From positions 1 to 64,000 of the forward strand of contig JAACJM010000246.1 in NCBI GenBank assembly GCA_013368315.1: a stretch of 64,000 nucleotides of DNA. The letters run 5' to 3'. The stretch comes from Tetrapyrgos nigripes. Lineage: Eukaryota; Basidiomycota; Agaricomycetes; Agaricales; Campanellaceae. Every line of letters begins with the position of its first letter. Position 1 is the first letter of the stretch. The notes below the pieces were generated by a model. It searched no databases. It had not been told where the DNA came from and saw only the letters and a program-made list of their open reading frames with translations. The translations under genes and the position numbers were made by a program. Shown here piece after piece: positions 44,284 to 60,818 of the stretch.

Positions 44284-44439
44284 ATAATGGACAATATTAT
44301 GATCGTTGTTTGACTATAACCTTGGCCTGGCCACTGAGGTCCAGCTTCCGCTGCTGTTCGTCATCTGAAACTACACTCTACAAAAACGGACCCGTGTTTG
44401 GACCTTGCTTTTATGCAAACTTCATCTTTCATTTTCTAA

Positions 44440-45365
44440 CTTCCCTTCAAAAATCTCTCAACTCTCGAGTTTGTCGGTGGTGATTTGTTTCGTGGTGATG
44501 ACCAGGACGCCTTGTTTTCGTTCTTGAAGGAGAGTCCAGCTCTGGCAGAATTGAGGCTGATAGATAATCACGCTGGGCCCCCAGAGTTCCCTCAATTCTG
44601 TTCTAGATTGGCGAATACGCAACCTCAGCTGCGTTCGCTGTACCGTTTCGCGGAAGCCGATTCCTGCGACGGACCATTGCCTTTATTCTACGACTCTCTC
44701 CCATTAATACAGAACCCAGCGTCTCTACAAACTCTGACATTGGCAGAGTTTGACAATTTGGATGCGGGTAGCTTCGCAGTACCGCTTCTGGAAACTCCGA
44801 ACCGTTTCTTTGACCTAACACGTCTTCAGGTGCTAGAAACGGCGTTTCCTCCCTTATCATACCAGGAGCAGATCTTCAGGATATGTGGTCCGCCTGTCGG
44901 TAAACTCGTCTTTCAAACCATGGATAATATCCTCATACACGGTGAATCCTTTCCGTTCAAGGAGTGCTTTTATCACCTTTGCAAGCTCGAGCGCTCGTCC
45001 ATCTGGAACTGCATTTGGTAGAACCTGATCAGCACGTAACTGCAGAGCGACAAGATAATATAATGCTGCTACTGGAGCACGGGGTACACCTCCTGCGCCA
45101 GCTGGAACAGCTCACTATCGGCTTTGTGGAAGCACCTTGGAGAATTCGTGACAGCTCTCCACCCTACACCTCTGCCGAATGGGCTCTGTTTGGAGAGCGC
45201 GTTGACTTCAAACTCGACCAGCTCAGACGGACTAATAATCCTAGTCTGAAACGCATCACACTAGACATCCCTTGTAGTTGGAAAAATGCAACGGAAGAAC
45301 GCACTCGGGAATACTTTCCAAAGACGAATGGCAGAGGAGCCTTGCAGGTTTTTAGGACCCGATGA
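44440..45365 (+). pseudogene. LRR segment of an F-box-type gene, frameshifted
   Basis: Two overlapping plus frames together read as irregular leucine-rich repeats: SPALAELRLIDN, PASLQTLTLAEFDN, DLTRLQVLETAF in the first, then ALVHLELHL, LRQLEQLTIGF, NPSLKRITLDI in the second. The switch occurs around 44950-45000, where one frame ends (NCIW stop) while the other is already open, which indicates a 1-nt shift. Upstream, an in-frame TAA at 44437 cuts it from any N-terminal F-box. It is probably a decayed F-box/LRR gene of the same broad class as that at 9968. Confidence 0.55.
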
Positions 45366-46065
45366 AGTTGGGACAACTACTAATCATGAAAGTATGGACT
45401 GAGGATGGTGGTAAGTGTCATTGCTGCTCTAGGACTTGAAATGCGGATGCTGAACAGTGCTTTTTGAAGGGTTGCCGTTGGGCGCGATGTGTACGGGCAA
45501 CTGCCAGGGTGACGCGTCGCGAGTCGTACGCGGATGGGCAAGCTCCGGTCATGCTGCCATGCCGTTTCTTCACAGATTTTGGGCCTCGTTTTCGTGCCAC
45601 GCGCAGCGATGGCCCACATGTCATTTCCTTCGTCACAGTGGACGTTAAATCTTAACATACCAGCTATCCGGTTTAGATTTCAAAGGTTTGAGTGCATACA
45701 CACCTTGGGCGGCATTGCATATTTCCAGAGGATCCCTGTGCAAACTTAAATTTCGGATTTTTCACTGCCATTTTTGCTCCCTGGGTCTACTCCATATGGG
45801 ACCGATCTGAGGCCGAACTGCCATATGGAGCAGCTCCGGCGCCGAGCATAAATTCGACATTTATGTTTGCCCAAAAATCTTTCCAAATATGCATTGCCGC
45901 CCAATGTGACACTTAATTATAGCAGAGAAATCCCAAAGTTTCATTCCGAATCCATATAGGTATACATAGGTATATCGACATCTTTCCCCAGTAAATAGTA
46001 CATAGCACATCCAATTGACATCCAATATTGAAGGCCGAGAATTGAAGTAGAGTAGCGACTGCCAT
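45366..46065. other. intergenic, 3' side of manganese peroxidase 1
   Basis: A copy of the GGGCCTCGTTTTCGTGCC repeat lies at 45579-45620. The open stretches at 45380-45749 are GC-rich and unrelated to known families. The right end contains the 3' UTR of the peroxidase gene. Confidence 0.45.
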
Positions 46066-48044
<1,979 letters not shown>

Positions 48045-48078
48045 TCAAAGCAGTAGGTCACAAACCCAGTTGCAGTTG

Positions 48079-48123
48079 CTTGCTTGCTCGACCTTTGCCC
48101 GACTCCCTTGGCCTGGTTTTATA
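48079..48123 (-). promoter_or_regulatory. core promoter of manganese peroxidase 1
   Basis: TATAAAA at 48117-48123, about 112 bp before the ATG, with GTCGAGCAAGCAAG at 48079-48092. The same 14 bases occur at the same 24-base gap below the TATA box of peroxidase 2, so they probably mark the transcription start. Confidence 0.65.
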
Positions 48124-49451
48124 CCCTTCCTCGACCAGACAAAAAAGCCTTTGGGATTTTGCAACATAAAATCACCCGTACCGAACCACTGGCATCGGTT
48201 TAAGCCCTGAGGAAACTTGAAAGCATGAGTTCGTCGGTGAAAGACGTTGAAAGAAGATAGCCGAATGTCTGAATGACTTCCAACACGTCAGCCTGAGAAA
48301 GAGTGACATGCCGGGAGGAACCTGTATCATTGTATAAGGAGTCAAAGCTTGGCATCGAAGGAACAATGCATCCGCATCAATGTTATCAACCTAAAGCGGG
48401 CCCGGGTCCTTCAGTTCGTCCTAGTCAGTCTGAGAAACAACTCTTATCGTCAGGTACGCATCATCCACGCATTGACTGGCCTGGGGACTGACTGCTTAGC
48501 CAGGAATCGGACATCACATTCCGAAAACACGGACGAGTCCATTTGGAGTCCACGGTTTTGCGCTATAGCTAGTCTCCGCACTAGATGCGAGTTTGAACAG
48601 CGAGAAAGGGAAGCCTTCGTTGAGCCTTCGCGTACTTCAAGACGTCTTGCAGTTCCCCCAAATTAACGAAGTTTTAGCGGCTTGCATAGACGTAGTGGCG
48701 CATTCTACTTAGGTATTTGCCATAGATGAGTGGGGCTTTGAAGAAGGTTTTTCTGAGCGTTGAAACGGAAATACTTAAGGAAGAGGAAAGCTTAGCACAG
48801 CCACAGCTACAACCGTCATATCACCGAGCCAATCGATGAAGCAGAACCTCCACCGTCTCGGGAATCAAAACAAGTCGACTTAGCCAATACTTCATCGTAC
48901 ACTCTGCCACAGAAGCGGACTAGTATCGAAAGGAAACCCGAACCTCCAAAAGTTACCTTGGTGAACAGCTCAGACAACATGACGATCCACTAAAGCGGAT
49001 ACGTATAGTGAGAAACCTGGAACTTGTGGAAGAGAAGACTTCAAAGCACGAATACTGATTCTGTGTTTGTATTGCTTGGGAATGAATTCGAAAGGCTCGG
49101 TTCCTGAAGGTGGTATCTATCAAACCCGCAAGATTTCATTGGTTCGTGTTCTTTGCAGTCTCACACCGGTTGCTCGAGTCGCTCGGAAGCGCTGAACTCA
49201 ATGTAAGGAATTACGGTCACCGGAGCGAAACACTAAGTACTTCGTGTCGTGTGAGTATCTGCAAGTCTCCAGGAGACTGGGAAGCTGAAGAAGTCTAACG
49301 CCTTGAGCTCAAGTTCACATCAATTGAACACGGCAACAACCCCATAAAATTCAACGTATATACGGGTTTACAAGCTTTCAGGACAACAGATGAACGAGGG
49401 ACCAAGATAAGGAGTAAAAGTAGGAGAAGGAGATTTGTTGGTATAGCTTCT
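48124..49451. other. intergenic between the tandem peroxidases
   Basis: Upstream region of peroxidase 1 and 3' flank of peroxidase 2. Short open frames (48349-48666, 49110-49298) have no family signature. No transposon ends were seen. Regulatory sites for Mn or nitrogen are expected here from family knowledge, but none was firmly identified. Confidence 0.45.
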
Positions 49452-51287
<1,836 letters not shown>

Positions 51288-51333
51288 CGTGGAGGATATC
51301 TAGACCGAGGAGAGGAAGAAGCTGTAGAACAAA

Positions 51334-51378
51334 CTTGCTTGCTCGACTTTTACCTGGCCACAACCTCTGACTTTTATA
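51334..51378 (-). promoter_or_regulatory. core promoter of manganese peroxidase 2
   Basis: TATAAAA at 51372-51378, about 85 bp before the ATG, and GTCGAGCAAGCAAG at 51334-51347. Motif and spacing are shared with the paralogue's promoter although the surrounding sequence has diverged. Confidence 0.65.
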
Positions 51379-53122
51379 CGTTTTTCGAGGGTTGGGAAGA
51401 GTATTTTTGAAACTGCCGCTGGGACCAAAGCATTGGTAAAATTCAGAGGCCAACTGCAACCACGACAGCGACGGCAACTCACCTCTTGACACCGAGTCCG
51501 GGTGAGAGAGATAGCCTAATGTCGAAATCGTGCGCCGAGATCAAAAATACATTGCTTGAACAACACTGGAAAGCAACTTGAAGATCGTTGAAAACTTTTT
51601 TGGACGTCTCACGGTTCCAAGCAGCGTAGCATGAAGATCAGGTCCTAGGCCCATCACTCTGTCGATAGTTGCATTGCGGTTCTTTTCACACGAATGAGAA
51701 CCAGTAAACTTCCAGCGCTATTCTTGTTCAAAGGTACGTATACCACTGTATTTGCGTTTAAAAGTTGTTTTTCATGAGGGACGGTCTGAGTGTCCTAGTA
51801 TCTCCGTCTGTTGCACCACTCCGAGCTTTTCGATTTTATGAGAAAGCAGCACTTACTATATAAGGAATGATTCTAAGCAGCAGTACCAAAGCCTTTCCTA
51901 TCACCGATGCTCCACAGTGTGGCAACTCGTCACAATCAGCAAACTATTTTGGTGACATACGAGCTTTGTGAGCAGTTCCATGAAGGCAAAAATAGTAACA
52001 CATGCGAAAACACTCACGAAGTATGAGTCCAACGTAGGAGAGATTCCGGTTTTCCGAACCAGAGTTGGTGATAGGTAGTCGTGTTTGAACTTCCTCCGGA
52101 GTGCCAGTGAAATGGAATTGGCTATTACAGGTGGTTAAGATGAGAGAGAGTGGCAGCAGGTTCCACTAATTCGAGCCTCAGCGTGGTTCAACGTGAGTAA
52201 CCGCAACAGCACGGTCATCCAAGTTCGCTACTAGCGGTAGGGTAGAGCAGAAACCGTTCTTAAGGTCTTCACCTATAAATAGGCATGTTCAGAACGTAGA
52301 GAATTGTGGGATGAGGGCTAACGGCTCCGAGGCCAGTAATGTACCAGTACCAGGAAGAGTGGTACAAACCCCGGGGCCACGTCACAATTTTCAAGCTCCG
52401 AATGAACTTTGGTCGACCGTGCTGCTTAACCATCACTGTTCGTCATGTTTCGAGTCTAGAATACGACAAGGATAGCGTGTGTAGCAAATCCGTAGGCCGT
52501 AGGATTTTCACCTAGAGGATATGATGGAAGGTGTTGATTCTGAAGTGGATAGGGCGTGAGAATCCAAACAAGGCCCTTTTCGTCTTGACGACGACCACAA
52601 ATTTTCGATTTTTTTTCATGCACATGCCCTCGCTATCGTGAAGCTGCAAGCAGGGCTAGACAATTTACCTCGAGATGACGTCTCTCGTTCAAAAACGCAC
52701 GTCTGAGATCTGTACTTCAATCCACGTCACTCTTAGACCTACACGTCCAACTTCAAAGGCAGTCGAGAGGCAGCCTGAGTGAGGCAATGCTCTGACTAGA
52801 GGCGACCTTACTGGAGACTGACAGACATAGTAATTATCGCGGTAAGTGTGCAGCGTCTTTATCTGGGTTGTGTTAAGGGGTATAGTCACAGAAAACAACC
52901 AAACATACGCTTATAATCACTGCCGTCGTCGTATGCCAGATTACTACTTCTCGTCACAACTGCTCAACTGTGGTTGAAGGTAAGCCACACCCCTTTAAAT
53001 TTTCTCCTCCTGACGGAAGTATAGGAGCTGTCTCAAAGGTACTTGCGAGATGGGAGTGTAAAGAAGAGTATAAAGGCGGAACATCATTCACGTTGTATAT
53101 CATTCTTCACCCTTTCGCTGCC
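51379..53122. other. upstream region shared by the divergent peroxidase 2 and F-box genes
   Basis: About 1.7 kb without a supported gene. It should hold the regulatory region of peroxidase 2 and of the plus-strand F-box gene. No repeats or transposon ends were noticed. Confidence 0.45.
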
Positions 53123-54331
53123 ATGTCTTCCGACTCTTCAGTATCTCTTGCCATTCCCGTTGAAATCATCGAGAAAGTAATGGAGCAGCTTTGGGTGTCG
53201 CCATTATCCACGCATGATCGCATGACATTTATGCAAACTTCTTTCCAGGTTAACAGCACCTGGCTAGGCCTTTACCTACGCTTCTCAAGCCGTGACGTCC
53301 ACATTCCCAGCACTAGCTACTGCGCTAGATTCCTGGACATTCTCTCCGGACGCTCCTGGGTCTATGATCACTTCTATCCATTAGCTCACGAACGTTTCTG
53401 TCGTTCCATCACCTTTCAATGTGACGGTGAACGACGAAACCTAATCCAGGACATCTATACGCCCGGACGACCATTCTATCCTACCCATGCAACCATCAAC
53501 TTCATCCTTCGAACACTCTGCACTCCCACTCCCTCTCGCAGCTACCCCTTCATCGACGGAATTCCACTCAGCTCACACGCTTACCTCCCTTGCCTCCGCC
53601 GCATATCCATCGAAATGAACAATTGCAGGATGACGGAACTGTTCACCAAGAACAATTTCGCCGACTTTCCTCCTCAAATCACCCAGTTGGAAATTCGTTT
53701 CAATTTCGATGCGGATTTGGAAGAGGATCTTGAACTGATGGATGATATCATGGCATATCCAGCGGCAGACTTTCATCTGGGAGATCAAAGCAGTGGTATG
53801 CTGCAATCTCTTCAGCTAGGACTATTTCCCTCACTCCAGAAGTTACACCTTTGAGGAGTTTGTCCGTTCATCGTTCGTCGTCTCGTCGTCGCATGTCCAG
53901 AACCGACAGAGTACGAGTCTGACGTTCCCCGGGATCAGATAGAGAAGCTCATCCGGGAAATTTCAGATCGTGCTTGGGCTCGATTTATGCGCAAGGAGGC
54001 AAAGAAGCACCACGAAGCTATGGTTCTGCGTGAGCAGAAGGTGAAGAATATGTTACGGAGGATAATTGGTTTGTCGGATGATGAAGAGGTTTTAGAGATA
54101 TTAAAGAAGGAGTTTGACTTTGATGATGACCAGCATGTCTTTTTCATTGGATGGGCGCAGATGAGAGCCAAGGATCTGAAACAGCTGCAAGAATCTCCGG
54201 AGAGGATACAGAGAGTGGATTCGGAACTGGTCGATTTGGAACGTAGATGTTATGAGAAAGCCATAGCTGTGGTGAAGAGGTCCTTGTATGGTTTGTTGAA
54301 CCAAAGACTAGTGTCGTCATCTCGTAGGTAG
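53123..54331 (+). pseudogene. F-box-like protein gene with one premature TGA
   Basis: Starts at 53123 (MSSDSSVSLAIPVEIIEKVM). The N-terminal F-box-like region IPVEIIEKVMEQLW ... TFMQTSFQVNSTWLGLYLRF is characteristic of a large agaricomycete family. The frame stops at TGA 53852-53854 just after LGLFPSLQKLHL, but the same frame continues without interruption (GVCPFIVRRLVVACPEP ...) through a charged helical C-terminus to TAG at 54329-54331. The stop again fits CGA (Arg), since LHLRG is what such repeats usually read. Stop-codon readthrough, a sequencing error or early decay are all possible; no intron can skip it in frame. A truncated 243-residue product would keep the F-box. Confidence 0.7.
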
Positions 54332-54402
54332 AAGTAGTCCATAGCTAAGTAGTACCTCTAAACTGCCATGTAGACGCGTGGGATATCAAGGATTCTTCAA
54401 GT

Positions 54403-56498
54403 TTGGGTATCCAAGTGATATCCATCACGAGTCGCTATTCTTTCTCTACTTCCATGTTCTATGACTCAAACGCGATATCCTCGACTAGGGTCCTGCTGTG
54501 GCTGATATTCTCATTACCTTTACTGGTAATCTCCGAAAGTGTTTACGAGCCCAACTTGTATTCCCAAGAAGCCTTGCCAAGTCTTGTCTATGACTCCACT
54601 GCACCCCATTTCGACTCAGACGCGCCTTTCACGCCGCTAGAATCCCTCTCTTTCCTCAACGAGGACAAATACACGGTACTTAGCCATCCGAATGTCCCAA
54701 GACACGGCGTACGCATTAAAAAGACAAGGTTTTGTGATGACACTGTGAAGTACGTCCCTTGAGAAATGCACGTCTTCATTCCTAGTATCTAACCTAGACC
54801 TCGACTTACTCAGTACATATACCGGCTACATCGACATTAACCCCGTCCGTCACCTCTTCTTCTACTTCTTTGAAAGCAGGAACTCACCGGAAAAGGATGA
54901 TATCGTTGTTTGGATGAATGGTGGTCCTGGATGTTCGTCCACGTTGGGGTTGTTTTTTGAGAATGGTACGAGCTTTGTGATTACATGGCCTGTATATTCC
55001 TTATTAATCAAAATGTTCTCTATGCGTAATCCAGGACCTTGCAAGATTATCTCAAACGGCACTGATACTACAACGGAATTCAATCCTTTATCTTGGAACA
55101 CAAATGCCAACATTTTCTTCCTGGACCAGCCCGTAGGGACCGGGTTTTCCTACTCTGGTAGTTGATGTTCTGTTTCTGCTTTGTGCTCCGTCTAAATGTC
55201 GATGCAGAAGGTCAATCTACAGTAAACACAGCAGAGGAGGCAGCCAAAGACTTGTATGCTTTCCTGGCGATCTTTTTCGCCCATGCCACGGAGTTTAGAG
55301 GACGTCGACTACATCTCACTGGGGAGAGTTATGCAGTACGTTGCCTTCTTTCCAGTCTTGCTCCACAAGTATGCCTGCTAACTTTCCATCCATCATCCAG
55401 GGTCGTCTCATCCCCGTAATGGCATCCACCATTCTGGACCAAAACTCAGCAAGAACTGAGCTGGAGAAAATCAATCTCGTTTCTATCATGATGGGTGAAT
55501 ACCTCCTGCCCTTTTCTTTTGAATTTTCTGCGTGACTCAGGTAATGAACTCGCTGCTTTTAGGCGACGGCCTAACGGACTGGCTTACCATGCTACCTTCT
55601 TACTACGATATGACTTGCACGCCAGCATCAGTGCCGCCCGTCTTAGATATCAAGACCTGTGTCGCAATGAAGGCTGCCGTCCCTCGATGCGAAAAATGGC
55701 TACATGATTCGTGTATAGAAGTTTTCGATTCCTATAGGATGCGCAGCTGCGGTGAAGTTTTGTGCAGATAATATTGGGTTGCCTTTTAATTCGACAGGTT
55801 TGTGAAGTTTTCTTGTTTTCTCTATCAGGAGAAGGAATCTGATCGTAAAATATAGGCCTGAATGCATGGGATATGACGAAGATATGCGAAGGGATTGAAG
55901 ATAATTGCTATCCTGAAACAAGGTGGGTTCTCTTTGACAGCCCAACCCAGTCCACTGAGCTGACGACGTCTTCATAACCTCATACATCCAGACTCATAAC
56001 AAAATTTCTGACCAAACCCTCTGTCCAGTCTATTCTTGGAGTCGATCCTGCCGCATCAAACTTCTCCTTCTGCAACGACGACATTACCTCAGCGTTCTTT
56101 CAAACTCAAGATGCGTCCCATCCTAGTACTTTCCATGTCGCTGCGCTTCTGGAACGAGGAATACGTGTCCTGGTCTATGTGGGGGAACATGACTGGCTTT
56201 GCAACTGGATCGGTCAGTCCCGTTGGGTCCATAAGATGGAGTGGTCGGGAAGGCAGGAATTCGTGGGGAAAGACATGGAAAATTGGATGATCAACGGGCA
56301 AAAGGCAGGGCGATTGAAGAATGCGAGCGGCTTGACGTTTTTGGTGGTTGAGGATGCGGGTCATATGGTGAGCTTATACTACTCATTTAGTCTGAGATAT
56401 CATGGTTAACTCATTGGTATGCAATAAAGGTACCTTATGATAGACCAGTTGAGGCTCTGGAGTTAGTGCAAAACTGGATAGCAGAAAAGGATTTGTGA
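54403..56498 (+). CDS. serine carboxypeptidase (peptidase family S10), with a frameshift
   Basis: The N-terminal signal anchor [17 protein letters not shown] is followed by a propeptide-like stretch. Family signatures in order: [36 protein letters not shown], the nucleophile Ser in TGESYAGRLIPV, Asp in [11 protein letters not shown], and His in [13 protein letters not shown]. The catalytic triad is complete; it removes C-terminal residues from peptides, in the vacuole or outside the cell. At least nine exons, with consistent GT-AG junctions. The start could be 54403 or the next ATG at 54454. At about 55731-55736 the frame shifts by one nucleotide between EVFDS and [15 protein letters not shown], so one extra base is present. 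Everything downstream is intact, which suggests an assembly indel or a very young lesion. Confidence 0.85.
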
Positions 56499-56801
56499 AA
56501 GAGAATGAAAGGGCCGAGCTCAAAACCTCCCGTCAATGATGGCCGGAGAATAAGTTAACTGTAGATCGCCAGAGATTTATCCCTGCAACGGACGTACTTG
56601 CAACACAAGACGCCAAAAAATAACCATGCTATTAGTTCATAATTTCTATCGATAAATAGAGTAGTCTCTATTCTGCTGCCCAAATGAAGAATGTCCATGA
56701 GTGATGATACAGCGAGAACGCGAGTAACGAGTGTAAGGTGAAATAATGTTACAATGCACAAAGAACGGCGGTAGATACATAATAATGAAAACGCACAGAG
56801 C

Positions 56802-59800
56802 TCAGGTGTATGACGGTGGAGGCTCGTACTCCCTCGCCTGTGCTCTGAGCTGCTCCATCTCCCTTCGTAAACCATCCACCTCATTCCTCAACTGCGTTGT
56901 CGCATCCGACCGTTGACTCTGCTGGTATCTCGAACTCGGTGCGCTGCTCGCCGACTGGCTAAACGTCGGTGACCCAGGACCTGACCTCTCCGAAAGGTTG
57001 GAAGACTGGTTATTCTGCACCACTTGACCCCAGTTGGCTCCTCTTATAGGAGCAAAGGGTCTTTTTTCCGAAGATGATGATCCTCCTCCACCAAGGTTCT
57101 CTCTGCTCCCATAATCAGCTGCACCTCCTACCAAATCCACCTTGTACGGGCGGCGACAACTCCTCTGGAGTCGCGCCTGGTGCTAAAACCCTTGATCCAC
57201 TATTGAGTCCCAGACTCCCACTTTGGCTATTCTGGTAAGGGTCGTAGGAGCTACTATCCCCTTGACTGTGACCCGGTCCACCGACCATGAATGGAGTGAT
57301 TGTAGGTGGCTGCTGCTGATTCTGCGCCATGCTGAACCTCTGACTAAGTCTTGGCTCTACCAACATCCTCTGCTGCTGTACGTCCCTTCTCCTCCGCCTC
57401 AGGAAAAATACGAGGGCTGCAATTAGGATGGTTACTCCAGCGAGCCCACCAACTACTGCTCCTGCGATAGTACCCGCGTTGACCTTTTTGGAAGAGGAAG
57501 TTGACGAGAGATCAGGTACAGAGATCGCCTGGTTCGGTAACGTCAACGCCAGCAGCGAGAACATGGCTCCTTGAGCTGGGCTAGCCTGCCCCGCCGATAT
57601 GCTGGGGTCACTCATCTTGCCATTCTGCGTATCGTAGGTAACAGGGAAATTTCCACCGCCACCGGTACCGTTAAACGTGGCCCTAGTAAAAGGACTGTCA
57701 ACGGATGATTGCGAATCAATGCAACTGCTTCATACCTGGCAAAGACAGAGCTAATGAGCTGGTTCCTGGTAGAGTTGTCCGTCTTGGTCAGTGCTGCCGC
57801 CAGGAACATTAACTGAGTGCTTTTGGTTAAAGTACCCGAGGAAGAGTCAAAAGGGATTCCGAAAGTTCCTCCACTTCCGCTGGCACCTTTGACGAATGCA
57901 TTCTGAGCACTGAAGACCTACCACGAGAATGTTATCAGTACAAGCAGAAGAAAGAATACGGCGAAGAAGAGCAAGATGACGAGCAAGAATGTTCATGTAC
58001 GATAAAAGGAGAATATTAGGTGCTCGGGTATGGAAAATTGGCAGGCCACCGTTGCGACGACTGCTCCCGGCGGGCTACTCGATGGGGTCACGAACAACGG
58101 AAGAATGGCTGGGAGAAGAACCCACGGCGGTGATAGGCCATGATAGACATCGACAGATGAAACAGCGCCCTACGCCCGCGTTCCTTTTCTCCCGAGGATG
58201 ACAGAGCGAAAAAAGGCCACGAAGGCAAATGAAGGAAGGGAAGGAGCAAAAACCGTCTACTCACATCCGAGTCAAATAATCCAGTCTGCAACAGTGAGTC
58301 CGCATACAGATCATACATGAGAGCACTCGAGGATGAGTCTCCATAGCGAGCCATAATCTTGCTATCCCCGAGAGCGAGCGATTTCCACTGAAGAGCAAAG
58401 GTTGATGCATTGACCTGTGGATATATCAGTATTGGCCAAATTCACGATCCATGAACGATGAGGTCGGGTCAGGATGAGACTCAGATAAAAGACGTACGGA
58501 ATAGGCCTGTGCATCATCGTTCTTGCCAAAAGCCCGACTTATCTGAGACATGGCTCCAATACCGATGATGCCCTTCATAGCCAGCTTCGTGGAGTCGGAA
58601 ACGGTTGCACTAAGGTTGTCCGAAATAACTCTGTGTTGGTGGTCGGTCAGCCTTTCAACAATACAAACTTCACGAAAAGCGTCACGCACTGGTTCTGCGG
58701 GTGCAAAGCATTCTTGACCAGATAGTCTGCCCAAGTCTTCAGAAGGGAGTACTGTACGAAAGCATACCAGACGAGTCAGACTATCCTATACATGTCCCAC
58801 AAAACGAAAACTCACGTATTTAGCGATTAGAGTACCATCCCCAGTCACTCTCGCTTGTGCCAATACCATAATCAGCATACTGGCGGTATCTACAGATGTG
58901 ATCGTAAGCCTGAGTTCTCATGCATCTCTACCACAGGTAAAATAACTCACCCTCCACCGAAAACTGACTGGTATCACTCCTGTCTCCGGCAGCCTGTGGA
59001 TAAGCCGACCCCAAATCAGGCGCAGCATACTGATTAGTGTACGCTGAGCTGTTCTGATATTGCAATAATGCGTCGAGTAGGTAGCCTCCCCAACTTGCGT
59101 TTAGGTATAGATATGCTGGAAACGACGAATAGAGCGTAGGGACGTTGTTAGCGGAACTAGTAGTACGGGAAAAAATATTAGTTAGTGAAGATTCTTAACG
59201 GGAAGCAATGGGGAGAGAAGATAGCACAAACATGGTCTAGGGTATGGAGATGATGATGATGATGATGAGATGTATCATGGTGATGGTCACCACAAGAGAC
59301 AAAATTAGTGAGGTTACTCACGTGTCAACACCCGTATTCCTCATGAACGACTTGACATCGGTCCCATTGGTCCCACCGTCTTGGTCACTGGCGAAGGTGA
59401 TTTCCGTCCCAGCCATAGCCTGCCTCGCTGCCATTGCAACCAGGTTATAGTACTGTCCACTGTCATTTGGAGACAAGGCCGTGGCATCATTCCGTATTTT
59501 AGCATCCAGAGCGTCTGCGCGGCTGACAGCATTACTGTAGTCCAGTAAAAAGGAGTCGATGACATCTTGAATATTTCCACTCGAGAATTGAGGATCAGAG
59601 AAGAAGTAGGGTCGTCGGTTCACAGAATCGCCAGAGGCAGTGGGATAGTTGGTCACGTTATCACGGACAAGGCCTAGGCCCCATACGACCGGACGAGAGG
59701 TTGAAGTGATCGAACCGAGGCTGACTGCGATTCCAAACACGACGAAATTTCTGTAGGGAGGAATCAGGTAAGACTGCGAGAAATGAAAGCAAATGCATGA

Positions 59801-60818
59801 CTGACTTACTGGTTGATTGGCCTGAAATTGGTATCACCCGTGTTGAGTAGATCCGTGTGGTCCCGAAATTGACCTCGCACGTCTGTGTCTTGACCTGACT
59901 GGTAGGTCATACCATTAACCTGGAAAGCGAGAATGAGGTCCGCCGTACACATCGACATTGCCCACCACTCACTTTCTGCATTGCATAGTAGACCGTCCCA
60001 TCCTCGGCTTGGTTGCTGATTTCTGTCATTGATTGCGGAGACTGCCTACTTGCACCGTGTATAACTGATGATGGGGTAGTGGAGGTACTCCATTGTGCTT
60101 CATTGCCACGATTCCCCGATATCCACTCTACGGCCAAACGATTTTGAGACAAATACGAAGAGGATTGACAAGGCCATGACGCACCGGCGCTTATATCCGA
60201 ATAAACCTCGACTTCATGCTGTGCACCATCTCTTGACTGACACTCAAACGAAAGATAGGTAAACGGTAAGGACTGTTTGGTCAAGTCTTGTGTCTGCGGC
60301 ATGGTCAGTGATTTATTAAGTCAGGCTCTAAGAAACGAAAACGCACCTCAATCGGACTGAAAAAAGTGATATTTAACACCATAGGCCCAGCTAGAAGCTC
60401 AAACACTGTCCGTGTTGGGGTGACATATGTGTTCTGGATCGTCGTTACATTGCCTATGTTCGCAGCACCCAACCATTCCCAAGTGACACCATCTATACGC
60501 ACAAACCCAGACCAACCATTAATCTGCCATCAAATTGTCGCTCATTAGCAAAACAAACGCAAGTCTATTCAAAGCACTCACTGGACCACTCCAATGGATC
60601 GGCCAGTTTTTTGTCAACGAGGTTGTCTGGTCTGGGGTACTTTGCCATGTATTGACGTAGGGGGAGCGAACAGCAAGAGGGTAGCTTGCCGGGAAGAAGC
60701 CTTGACTGGAACCAATTTGTGATTCGACCGGCGAGGACAAAAACAGGAAAACGAAAAGGATGTAAAAAACCGAGAGAGGATTGAGAGAAGAGGTGAAAAA
60801 GGGTATTGAGGGCCGCAT
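56802..60818 (-). CDS. GtaA-like glutaminase 2, with TM anchor and PPxY tail; frameshift near the C-terminus
   Basis: Signal peptide at 60818 (VFYILFVFLFLSSPVESQ), then PLAVRSPYVNTW, GFVRIDGVTWEWLG, EWISGNRGNE, GLGLVRDNVTNYP and MFSLLALT, matching glutaminase 1 block for block with similar intron positions. No intron or stop separates LALT from the anchor here: TIAGAVVGGLAGVTILIAALV, then FFLRRRRRDVQ. The cytosolic tail should end with a coiled coil LRNEVDGLRREMEQLRAQ and EPPPSYT. At about 57146-57149 the frame slips by one base within SPP/YKVDLVGG, so the literal frame stops at 57115-57117 and loses the coiled coil and PPSY. Those downstream blocks still match the paralogue, so the slip is recent or an assembly indel. 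The product would be a surface enzyme releasing glutamate from glutamine. Confidence 0.85.
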
